This document shows, one piece after another, positions 6,808 to 13,087 of a DNA stretch of 16,602 bases; the first letter of the stretch is position 1; each line of letters starts with the position of its first letter. The notes below the pieces were generated by a model, which was not told the origin of the DNA, ran no database searches, and was given only the letters and a program-made list of their open reading frames with translations. This stretch comes from CAYGJN01 sp964350135 (lineage in GTDB: Bacteria > Bdellovibrionota > Bacteriovoracia > Bacteriovoracales > Bacteriovoracaceae): assembly GCA_964350135.1 (NCBI GenBank), contig CAYGJN010000059.1, positions 1-16,602 on the forward strand. The letters run 5' to 3'. A program made the position numbers and the translations under genes.

Positions 6808-8148
6808 ATGATCGTCGCTAAATTTGGGGGATCTTCTATGGCCGATTCTGTGGCCATGAGAAGAAGTGCAAAAGTTGCAGCTGCCCAAGATTCTCTGGCA
6901 ATAGTCCTCGTTTCCGCTACTTATGGAACAACAAACGAGCTTGTATCCCTAGCACAAGTTGCAAGAGATGAGTCCTGGGACAAATGCGCTCCCTTAGTCA
7001 AAAAAATTAAAGATAAACATATTAAAATTGCTGAAGAGCTCAATTGCTCCCCCGCAGAGTTAAAAAAATTAGAAGCTCTTCTTAAAGAAATTAAAACTTT
7101 GGCCAGAGGGATTAATTATCTAAAAGATTGCTCAGGGAGAGCCTATGACTCTCTTCTTAGTACAGGTGAGCGACTCTCATCACTTCTTTTTTCAAAGGCA
7201 TTACAAGATGAAATGAAATCAGATGTTGAATGGTTTGATATAAGAAAAGTTCTTATTACTGATGATCAATTTCAAAGAGCACTTCCAAAACTTGATCTTA
7301 TTGAAAAATATTGTCAGGAAGAATTACTGCCCCTTCTTAAGAAAAATAAAACTCTTGTTTCCCAAGGTTTTATTGGATCCACTGAAGATGGCCTGACGAC
7401 GACACTTGGCCGTGGTGGATCTGATTATTCTGCAGCATTGATTGCTGAAGGAATTACTGCCACAACTTTGCAAATCTGGACTGATGTAGCGGGTGTTGCA
7501 ACAACAGACCCTAGAATTTGTCCTAATGCCCAGCCATTAAAAGAACTAAGTTTTACTGAAGCTGCTGAACTTGCAACTTTTGGAGCTAAAATTTTGCATC
7601 CGACAACAGTGTGGCCGGCCATGCGAAAAAACATTCCTGTTTTTGTTGGATCAAGTATTGAACCTCAAAAAGAAGGAACTTGGATTAGACCCATTAGTAA
7701 AGAAGCTCCTTTAGTTAGGGCCATTGCTCTAAGAAAAAATCAAAGCATACTAACTATTACTACCCCAAGAATGGTGCAGGCCTGGGGCTACCTTGCAGAT
7801 ATATTTGCTGTATTCAAAAAACATAGGGTAAGTGTTGATCTTATTACGACCTCTGAAATCTCAGTGGCCATTACTGTAAATGACGATACATTAGAGAATA
7901 AAAACTTAATTGAAGAACTCAAATCTATGGGCCAAGTGAAAATTGAAAATGGCTTTAGTCTTATTTCTATAATTGGCAATAATATCAATCATACTTCTGG
8001 GCTTGGAAATGATATTCTAACAATTATCAAAGATATCAATATTCGCCTGGTTTGCTGCGGGGCAAGTAAACATAATTTTTGCTTTTTAGTAGATAAAAAA
8101 CAAGATCACGAGGCGACCCAAAGACTTCATACCCGGTTTTTAGAATAG
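6808..8148 (+). CDS. lysC: Aspartate kinase, LysC type
   Basis: Phosphorylates L-aspartate with ATP, the entry step to lysine (and cell-wall diaminopimelate), threonine and methionine. The 446-residue length matches the mono-functional E. coli aspartokinase III. The amino-acid kinase domain covers about 1-290: Lys-Phe-Gly-Gly-Ser-Ser at 5-10, Thr-Leu-Gly-Arg-Gly-Gly-Ser-Asp at 199-206, Trp-Thr-Asp-Val-Ala-Gly-Val at 224-230 and Phe-Gly-Ala-Lys-Ile-Leu-His-Pro at 258-265. The rest is a tandem ACT regulatory domain; Ile-Thr-Thr-Ser-Glu-Ile-Ser-Val at 346-353 matches the effector-binding region of lysine-inhibited enzymes, so lysine feedback is likely. No homoserine dehydrogenase domain is fused. 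AAGGAG lies six bases before ATG. The gene stands alone and is divergent from the ferredoxin gene. Confidence 0.92.
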   Translation: MIVAKFGGSSMADSVAMRRSAKVAAAQDSLAIVLVSATYGTTNELVSLAQVARDESWDKCAPLVKKIKDKHIKIAEELNCSPAELKKLEALLKEIKTLARGINYLKDCSGRAYDSLLSTGERLSSLLFSKALQDEMKSDVEWFDIRKVLITDDQFQRALPKLDLIEKYCQEELLPLLKKNKTLVSQGFIGSTEDGLTTTLGRGGSDYSAALIAEGITATTLQIWTDVAGVATTDPRICPNAQPLKELSFTEAAELATFGAKILHPTTVWPAMRKNIPVFVGSSIEPQKEGTWIRPISKEAPLVRAIALRKNQSILTITTPRMVQAWGYLADIFAVFKKHRVSVDLITTSEISVAITVNDDTLENKNLIEELKSMGQVKIENGFSLISIIGNNINHTSGLGNDILTIIKDINIRLVCCGASKHNFCFLVDKKQDHEATQRLHTRFLE

Positions 8149-8181
8149 CCAGAAAGTTGCTCCTTTATTTTCGAAACTGTT

Positions 8182-8190
8182 TGCGATAAT
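8182..8190 (+). promoter_or_regulatory. Extended -10 box eight bases before the esterase ATG
   Basis: TGC plus GATAAT (8182-8190) matches an extended -10 (TGn-TATAAT) with one mismatch. It ends eight nucleotides before the ATG at 8199. No Shine-Dalgarno is present, so a leaderless transcript is likely. Confidence 0.45.
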
Positions 8191-8198
8191 GTGTTTCG

Positions 8199-9116
8199 AT
8201 GAACTCATGCATTAAATTAATTTTATTTTCATTAAGTTTCAGCGCCATCGCCCAGTCTATTGGTTTTAATAATTTTGTTCCGAATTATTATGATAGTGAA
8301 ACACCTGTTTTTGTTGTTCTTCACGGATGTAAACAAAAAGCAGAAGATATTTTAAGAGATACTTACTTCACAGACTACGCAGAAAAAAATCAGGCCATTG
8401 TTTTTACACCAGAACAAAGCCTTATGAATAATTGGGATCATTGTTGGAATTGGTTTCTTCCTGCCAATCAACAAAGCTTTATTATAAGTGAAACTCAGAC
8501 AATTATGGCCGAGCTTTCAAGCTTTCTTCTTATCCACGATATACAGCTAAATCCCGTTTATCTTGTTGGGTTTTCTTCAGGTGCCGCACAAGCTCTTAAC
8601 TTACTAGCTTGTCACCCTGAATCTTTTCAAGGGGCTGCCCTTCATTCTGGTATTGCCTATAGAGTTGCTCAAGATGTTTTTGAAGCAGACCAAGTTATTC
8701 AAACTGGACCAAGGGAAAGCAATGAGGAGCTAGCACAAAAATTGGCCAGCTGTTCTGATGAAGCCCAATCCTGGGCCCATATGAAAATACTTCTCTTTCA
8801 TGGAAGCGTTGATAGTCGTGTTGTTCCTGCCAATCAAGTCTCTATTAAGAATCAGTTTCTTTCCTTTTATGATTACCTAGATGACAAAGAGTTTAACAAC
8901 TCTCATATTTATGACTCAAATTTTGAAGTTAAAACACCTATCGGGAAATATCCCTACCAGCAAGAAACTCATGAGTTTTATAATAATAGCATTCTTCATT
9001 CATACCTCATTCAAGGACTTGCCCATGACTGGTCAGGGGGAAATGAGCGCCTTGGAAGAAACGATCCACTTGGACCTAATGCTACTGAAATGATTTTTGA
9101 TATTTTAGGAAACTAA
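8199..9116 (+). CDS. Secreted PHB-depolymerase-type esterase
   Basis: An alpha/beta hydrolase of the poly-3-hydroxybutyrate depolymerase / LpqC esterase family. Residues 1-18 are a signal peptide, so it acts in the periplasm or outside the cell. Family landmarks in order: His-Gly-Cys at 42-44 (oxyanion region), Cys-Trp-Asn-Trp-Phe at 82-86, the nucleophile elbow Gly-Phe-Ser-Ser-Gly with Ser126, a likely catalytic Asp205 in His-Gly-Ser-Val-Asp, and His276 in Gly-Leu-Ala-His-Asp-Trp-Ser-Gly-Gly. At 305 residues it is a catalytic domain only, without a polymer-binding module, so feruloyl-esterase-like activity is the main alternative. The gene ends tail to tail with 3-hydroxybutyrate dehydrogenase, overlapping by 4 bp, which favours the PHB role. 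There is no Shine-Dalgarno. Confidence 0.85.
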   Translation: MNSCIKLILFSLSFSAIAQSIGFNNFVPNYYDSETPVFVVLHGCKQKAEDILRDTYFTDYAEKNQAIVFTPEQSLMNNWDHCWNWFLPANQQSFIISETQTIMAELSSFLLIHDIQLNPVYLVGFSSGAAQALNLLACHPESFQGAALHSGIAYRVAQDVFEADQVIQTGPRESNEELAQKLASCSDEAQSWAHMKILLFHGSVDSRVVPANQVSIKNQFLSFYDYLDDKEFNNSHIYDSNFEVKTPIGKYPYQQETHEFYNNSILHSYLIQGLAHDWSGGNERLGRNDPLGPNATEMIFDILGN

Positions 9117-9847
9117 AGTCCCCAGCCTCCAGCAATAGTATATGCTTCACCGGTTATAGTTGAGGCTTTCTCACTGGCCAAAAACTCTGCCATATCAGCA
9201 ACCTGCTCTGGACTTGTTAATTTTTTGATACATTGATCTTTTAAAAAAACTTGATCCAATACTTCTTGCTCAGAAAGATTATTAAGGTCCATTTGCTTTT
9301 GAACTTGATTGCGCATTAGTGGCGTATCTACAAAGCCAGGACAAATAGAGTTTACTGTTATTCCAAACTCACCTGTTTCTTTAGCTAGAACTTTTGCAAA
9401 GCCAAGTACCCCATGTTTAGCAGCGATATAAGCACTTTTAAATGGAGAGGCAAGTTTTCCATGGATAGAGCTAATATTTATAATTCTTCCAAACCCTGCA
9501 TCTTTCATGTCTTTTATAACTGTTTTTGAACAAAGAAATGTGCCTGTTAACATGACATCAATTAAAAGCTTCCACTTATCTAATGGAAATTCTTCTACTG
9601 GAGATAAAAACTGTAATCCACAATTATTTACAAGTATTTGAGCAGGGCCGTATTCATTTTTAATATCTGAATAGGCTTTTAAAATCTGCTCTTCACTAGT
9701 GACATCCACTTTAAAAAATTTAATATCTTCAGTTGGAGGAGGGTTAAGATCCCAGGAGCATGCCGTATACCCAAGCTCATTAAAGCGTTTTGCAATGGCT
9801 AGACCAATTCCACTTGAGCCGCCAGTAATAATTGCAACTTTAGACAT
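9113..9847 (-). CDS. bdhA: 3-Hydroxybutyrate dehydrogenase (short-chain dehydrogenase)
   Basis: Oxidises (R)-3-hydroxybutyrate to acetoacetate with NAD+, the second step in use of polyhydroxybutyrate. The protein has 244 residues from ATG 9847. The Rossmann Thr-Gly-x-x-x-Gly-Ile-Gly is at 8-15. Asp33 at the end of the second strand indicates NAD rather than NADP. Ser127, Tyr140 and Lys144 are the catalytic triad. Substrate-specific family blocks are clear: Gly-Leu-Gln-Phe at 77-80, Ser-Pro-Phe-Lys-Ser-Ala-Tyr at 134-140, Ile-Cys-Pro-Gly and the C-terminal Ile-Thr-Gly-Glu-Ala. Odd points: the usual Asn-Asn-Ala-Gly reads Asn-Asn-Cys-Gly (74-77), and position 99, normally Asn of the SDR tetrad, is Met. 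The start is fixed by CTAGGAG five bases upstream; the in-frame ATG at 9865 would lie before that signal. Confidence 0.9.
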   Translation of the reverse strand: MSKVAIITGGSSGIGLAIAKRFNELGYTACSWDLNPPPTEDIKFFKVDVTSEEQILKAYSDIKNEYGPAQILVNNCGLQFLSPVEEFPLDKWKLLIDVMLTGTFLCSKTVIKDMKDAGFGRIINISSIHGKLASPFKSAYIAAKHGVLGFAKVLAKETGEFGITVNSICPGFVDTPLMRNQVQKQMDLNNLSEQEVLDQVFLKDQCIKKLTSPEQVADMAEFLASEKASTITGEAYTIAGGWGL

Positions 9848-9865
9848 ACATTCTCCTAGGGCCAT

Positions 9866-9894
9866 AAACTATGCTAAAGGGGAATTTCTGTCAA
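9866..9894 (-). promoter_or_regulatory. Candidate promoter for 3-hydroxybutyrate dehydrogenase
   Basis: A perfect TTGACA on the minus strand (9889-9894), a 17-nt spacer and a weak TAGTTT (9866-9871). The predicted start is near 9859, at the edge of the CTAGGAG signal. Confidence 0.4.
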
Positions 9895-9943
9895 AAGCCG
9901 CCTTGGTCATCTTCTTCAATAATAAATTCAATTTCACCATGTA

Positions 9944-9968
9944 AAAGACTGTAAGTATTACAGTCTTT
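9944..9968. repeat. Perfect 11-bp inverted repeat
   Basis: AAAGACTGTAA (9944-9954) and TTACAGTCTTT (9958-9968) are perfect inverted arms separated by GTA. It could be an operator or, read on the plus strand, an AT-rich hairpin ending in TTT. Confidence 0.75.
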
Positions 9969-9969
9969 G

Positions 9970-9981
9970 GTACGCACGTAC
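9970..9981. repeat. Inverted repeat GTACG-CA-CGTAC
   Basis: Perfect 5-bp arms around a 2-bp centre, one base after the preceding inverted repeat. Confidence 0.5.
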
Positions 9982-9988
9982 TATCAAT

Positions 9989-10005
9989 TGTCTAAAGTTT
10001 AGACA
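9989..10005. promoter_or_regulatory. 17-bp operator-like palindrome TGTCTAAAGTTTAGACA
   Basis: Perfect 8-bp arms around a single central G. Its size and symmetry are typical of a dimeric repressor or activator site. It overlaps TTGTCT (9988-9993), and TATAAA lies at 10008-10013, but that spacing (14) is too short for a normal promoter. The binding protein is unknown. Confidence 0.6.
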
Positions 10006-10053
10006 CCTATAAAAAAATTGTTCAGGGAGAAATTTCAAGGCTGCCAGAAACTC

Positions 10054-10080
10054 TATAGCTAGCTGTGATCACATGCTATA
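10054..10080. promoter_or_regulatory. Palindrome TGTGATCACA flanked by TATAGC/GCTATA
   Basis: TGTGATCACA (10064-10073) is a perfect 10-bp palindrome. Six-base inverted arms TATAGC (10054-10059) and GCTATA (10075-10080) flank it at unequal distances. The right arm overlaps the extended -10 of the subtilase gene, so a protein bound here would probably affect promoter use. The half-sites resemble CRP-type ones, but the usual 6-bp gap between them is missing. Confidence 0.45.
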
Positions 10081-10082
10081 AA
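10074..10082 (+). promoter_or_regulatory. Extended -10 promoter element for the subtilase
   Basis: TGC plus TATAAA (10074-10082) fits an extended -10 with five of six matches. No good -35 is present. The start would be near 10089, giving a leader of about 77 nt. Confidence 0.45.
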
Positions 10083-10085
10083 AGT

Positions 10086-10165
10086 GGCAAGGGTCTTGCT
10101 GCTATTAGTCATGGCGGCAAGGAGCTGCCTGGCATTCAGGCCAGTAACTAAAGGAAGTTAACCTC
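10086..10165 (+). promoter_or_regulatory. GC-rich structured leader of the subtilase gene
   Basis: Possible hairpins are GCAAG/CTTGC (10087-10091 with 10095-10099), GGCA/TGCC (10116-10119 with 10126-10129) and GCCTG/CAGGC (10127-10131 with 10137-10141). The last can be extended by two pairs past a bulged C. A 16-codon ORF (10111-10161) runs through it and ends four bases before the protease ATG, but lacks a good Shine-Dalgarno. The protease's own signal is AAGGAAG at 10151-10157. Confidence 0.4.
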
Positions 10166-11434
10166 ATGGATCAGTATTATTCAAAACAGCACGGAAAGAC
10201 TAAGAGCTTGTTTATTCAAAGTACCATTGCGCTGACCCTCTTATTAGGCTCGGTCAATTTGTATGCTTTTAATAGGACGATTAATGCTACTAAAAAGCTC
10301 TCGGAAAAAGAGGTTCTAGAGCAATGTGAAAAACAATTAGAACAAAAAATGAAGGGCTCTCTTATAAAGAAGAAGCTTTTTCATGTCTCACTTTTAAAAG
10401 AGCCTTGTAAGGGTGTTCTAACAACAAAGGTGAGTAATGAGAGGACTGAAGAAGGAAAGACTTTTTACCCGGAATCTCAACTTAAATCTCCTTATGCAAG
10501 CTGGGGAGTTAACCCAAAAACAGCTAAATCATCAATTAACCTTGATAAGGCCTGGAAAATCTTTAAAAAGAAAAATGATATTACTGTAGCGGTTATTGAT
10601 ACAGGAATTGATCCTCATCATGCTTATTTAAAAGGAAATATTTACGTTAAAGAAGGCTTTAAAGGGCCTGAAAATTATGGTGTTGATTTTTCTTTTATCG
10701 GAAACAAAAGTACTAAAACACCTTCTGATGACCATGGACATGGAACTCATGTTTCAGGGATTATTAAAAGTGTGTTCCCAGACGTAAAACTTCTCGCTTT
10801 AAAATACTATAATCCTCATCACTCAGGACAACAGAATCTAGACTCAACAGTTCGTGCACTTGAATATGCGGTAAATGCCGGAGTTGATATTATTAATTAC
10901 TCAGGAGGTGGTCCAGAGCCTGCAGTACAAGAACTTAGGATTCTTAAAGAAGCAGAAAGAAAAGGAATCTTAATTGTTGCAGCTGCTGGTAATGATCGCT
11001 CAAATATTGATAACAAGTTTAATGCTTACTACCCTGCCAGTTACGGCCTAAGCAATATCATTACAGTGACGGCCTATGACCAACAATTGAATACTTTAAA
11101 CTCATCCAATTGGGGTAAAAGCTCAGTTGATCTCTCTGCACCAGGTAATAGAATAAAATCAAGCATTCCTCTTAACCGTTCTAGTTTTATGACAGGAACA
11201 AGTCAGGCTACTGCTTTTGTAACAGGTGTGGCAGCTATGCTTAAGTCTCAATACCCAGAACTTTCAGCTCAAGACATTAAAATGATTGTAAGAAACTCAG
11301 CAGTTCGAATTACTAGCCTTGAGGGCAAAAGTGTTTCAGGTGGAAAGCTTGATGCAGAACGAGCTCTTGTTATGGCAAAAGACTATTTAAGCAAGCCTAA
11401 TAATACAAGAACATTAGCTGCAGATAAGAAATAA
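10166..11434 (+). CDS. Secreted subtilisin-like serine protease (S8)
   Basis: A subtilase-family endopeptidase, 422 residues. The N-terminus has a signal peptide with an unusually long polar start: hydrophobic core about 15-32, likely cleavage after Leu-Tyr-Ala at 34. A pro-region of roughly 75-90 residues follows, with Cys54 and Cys81. The catalytic domain starts near 110. Asp145 lies in Val-Ile-Asp-Thr-Gly, His192 in His-Gly-Thr-His-Val-Ser-Gly, the oxyanion Asn276 in Ala-Ala-Gly-Asn, and Ser346 in Gly-Thr-Ser-x-Ala. All the catalytic residues are present, so it should be active. No C-terminal pre-peptidase or membrane anchor domain is visible. Export to the periplasm or medium is expected; in a predator it could digest prey protein, which is inference. 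An upstream operator cluster suggests regulated expression. Confidence 0.93.
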   Translation: MDQYYSKQHGKTKSLFIQSTIALTLLLGSVNLYAFNRTINATKKLSEKEVLEQCEKQLEQKMKGSLIKKKLFHVSLLKEPCKGVLTTKVSNERTEEGKTFYPESQLKSPYASWGVNPKTAKSSINLDKAWKIFKKKNDITVAVIDTGIDPHHAYLKGNIYVKEGFKGPENYGVDFSFIGNKSTKTPSDDHGHGTHVSGIIKSVFPDVKLLALKYYNPHHSGQQNLDSTVRALEYAVNAGVDIINYSGGGPEPAVQELRILKEAERKGILIVAAAGNDRSNIDNKFNAYYPASYGLSNIITVTAYDQQLNTLNSSNWGKSSVDLSAPGNRIKSSIPLNRSSFMTGTSQATAFVTGVAAMLKSQYPELSAQDIKMIVRNSAVRITSLEGKSVSGGKLDAERALVMAKDYLSKPNNTRTLAADKK

Positions 11435-11443
11435 GACTTATTT
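11429..11443 (+). repeat. AT-rich inverted repeat at the subtilase stop
   Basis: AAATAAG and CTTATTT are 7-bp arms around one A, overlapping the TAA stop and followed by two more Ts. It could act as a weak terminator, but a single-base centre gives a poor hairpin loop. Confidence 0.3.
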
Positions 11444-11464
11444 TTAATTCAAATCTTTTTGTAC

Positions 11465-11470
11465 TAAGAT
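11465..11470 (+). promoter_or_regulatory. Possible -10 box six bases before the lnt ATG
   Basis: TAAGAT ends six nucleotides before ATG 11477. No Shine-Dalgarno is visible, so lnt may be read from a leaderless mRNA. The -35 region is AT-rich without a clear hexamer. Confidence 0.35.
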
Positions 11471-11476
11471 TAATCC

Positions 11477-13087
11477 ATGACCATTCTATCTCCATGGGTT
11501 ATTTACCTACTCACAGTTCTTGCTGGAGGACTTTACGCCCTTGGTTTTCCTGCTAAATGGCACGATGGTATTTTCTTAGCACCTACTATTGCAATCACTA
11601 TTTTTATATCAGCTTTAGATACAACGAAGATCTTAAAAAAACAGCTCCTCCTCGTAGTCCTTTTCAATCTTGGCTATTATCTAATTGGCTATTATTGGAT
11701 TCCATTTACTATTAGTGAATTTGGGGGAATCAAGTTTCCTTTAAATACTATTATTGGTTTAGGGATCTCCCCATTTTTCATGCCCCAACTATGGGTACTC
11801 ATCATTTTATTAGCAATTCTTAAAAAATATTTTTTCCACTCACACAAAATCTCTGCCATTTTCTTTATTCTTCTCTACGTTATTTTAGAAAAGCTAACAC
11901 CCCAAATGTTTCCAGCACATCTTGGCTCCAATTGGCTTATCATAGCCCCTTACCTTTCCATGGCACCTTATCTTGGAGTTGGTTTTTATAGTTTGCTTAG
12001 CCTTTGTATTAGTATGAATATTATTGGCTTCTTTCAACATAAAGTTAATTTCTTAAAAAAAGATCCGGCCCTCATTTTGAGCACGACGATCCTTTTTCTT
12101 ATGGCCTTTCTCTTTCCTCCTCTATCAACAACTCACCTAAGGGGAGATAACCCAATTAATATTCGTGTTGTTCAGGCAAATATTGGAAGCATGATGAAAG
12201 TTTCAAGTGAGATGGGTGATACAGATGCTGTTTCATATATCCACAAGTCTTACAAAGAAGAAAGTGTGCTTTCAAATAGCTTCAATCCTGATCTTATTAT
12301 ATGGCCCGAAACTGCATTGCCTGGATTACTAAGTTCACAAAATATTATTACAGGAAAAGAAAGTTTCCCTTCTGTCTTGAATGAGATCACAACCTCTATG
12401 AACTCAGAGATGATGTTTGGGGGATATGATATGGCTGCAAGTCCTAATGAGTTCTACTTTGAGGATCAATACAACTCTGCCTATCATGTAAGCAAGAAAG
12501 CAAAAATTAATAATTTATACCATAAAAGAATATTATTTCCCTTTGGTGAAACTCTTCCTCTTGGACCACTTAATAAATACATTGCTAGAGTTGCACCCAA
12601 TATTTCTTTTTTTGCTAAAGGCACTCAGTTTAAAAATTTCATCACAGAGACAGGGCATTCTTTTATGCCAATTATTTGCTACGAAGTCTTACTTGATTAT
12701 TATATAAATGATTATCTAAACTCTCTTAATAAACGCCCTGATTTTATTTTAAATTTCACCAATGATTCATGGTATGGAGATACCAGTGAGCCTCACCAGC
12801 ATCTTTTCCTCTCACATTGGAGGGCCTTGGAAACAGGAATTCCAATTATTCGCTCAACAAATACAGGGATCACATCAGTTCTTTATAGCGATGGAAGTGA
12901 AAGTAAACGGCTTATTGTTGGAGACAAAGGTCAATTAGACCTTAGCCTTAACCCGCTTAAAACAAAGAGTACTCTTTATCAAAAATGGGGATATAAAATC
13001 TTAGCCCTTTTTCTTATAATTTTTCTTTTACTTAACTTAGCTTTTAAGGCCTTCTTTCATAAGGTCATGAAGTCTCAAGACTCCTAA
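11477..13087 (+). CDS. lnt: Apolipoprotein N-acyltransferase
   Basis: Adds the third acyl chain to the N-terminal cysteine of lipoproteins at the inner membrane, completing lipoprotein maturation. At 536 residues it is slightly longer than E. coli Lnt. The first ~215 residues hold several hydrophobic membrane segments, including the typical Gly-Tyr-Tyr-x-x-Gly-Tyr-Tyr-Trp-Ile near 66-75. The nitrilase-like domain at about 225-490 contains all three catalytic residues: Glu278 in Trp-Pro-Glu-Thr-Ala-Leu-Pro, Lys350 in Tyr-His-Lys-Arg, and Cys401 in Ile-Ile-Cys-Tyr-Glu. A last membrane segment lies at about 505-527. The last 51 bp overlap the 3' end of kdsD on the other strand. Predicted lipoproteins at 3688 and 14067 are possible substrates. 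Confidence 0.93.
   Translation: MTILSPWVIYLLTVLAGGLYALGFPAKWHDGIFLAPTIAITIFISALDTTKILKKQLLLVVLFNLGYYLIGYYWIPFTISEFGGIKFPLNTIIGLGISPFFMPQLWVLIILLAILKKYFFHSHKISAIFFILLYVILEKLTPQMFPAHLGSNWLIIAPYLSMAPYLGVGFYSLLSLCISMNIIGFFQHKVNFLKKDPALILSTTILFLMAFLFPPLSTTHLRGDNPINIRVVQANIGSMMKVSSEMGDTDAVSYIHKSYKEESVLSNSFNPDLIIWPETALPGLLSSQNIITGKESFPSVLNEITTSMNSEMMFGGYDMAASPNEFYFEDQYNSAYHVSKKAKINNLYHKRILFPFGETLPLGPLNKYIARVAPNISFFAKGTQFKNFITETGHSFMPIICYEVLLDYYINDYLNSLNKRPDFILNFTNDSWYGDTSEPHQHLFLSHWRALETGIPIIRSTNTGITSVLYSDGSESKRLIVGDKGQLDLSLNPLKTKSTLYQKWGYKILALFLIIFLLLNLAFKAFFHKVMKSQDS

Larger units (their letters stand above)
9848..10165. other. 318-bp gene-free region between bdhA and the subtilase
   Basis: This is the only gene-free stretch above 300 bp. 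From left to right it holds the bdhA start signal and candidate promoter, three successive perfect palindromic elements (9944-10005), a fourth palindrome (10064-10073), an extended -10, and a GC-rich leader with potential hairpins before the protease gene. No convincing coding region is present. The plus-strand open frame over 9699-9944 is the antisense shadow of bdhA. Confidence 0.8.

Noticed and set aside
9848..9865. Six-residue extension of bdhA from the ATG at 9865
   Set aside because: The CTAGGAG signal lies between 9865 and 9847 and is correctly spaced for 9847.
9699..9944. 81-codon plus-strand ORF antisense to bdhA
   Set aside because: It is a shadow of bdhA with no start signal or recognisable protein features.
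10064..10073. Canonical CRP binding site at TGTGATCACA
   Set aside because: CRP sites need TGTGA and TCACA separated by six bases; here they abut, so I list only a palindrome of unknown binder.
10111..10161. Confident call of a 16-residue leader peptide gene
   Set aside because: There is no Shine-Dalgarno at usable distance and no codon pattern typical of attenuators, so it is mentioned only as a possibility within the leader.
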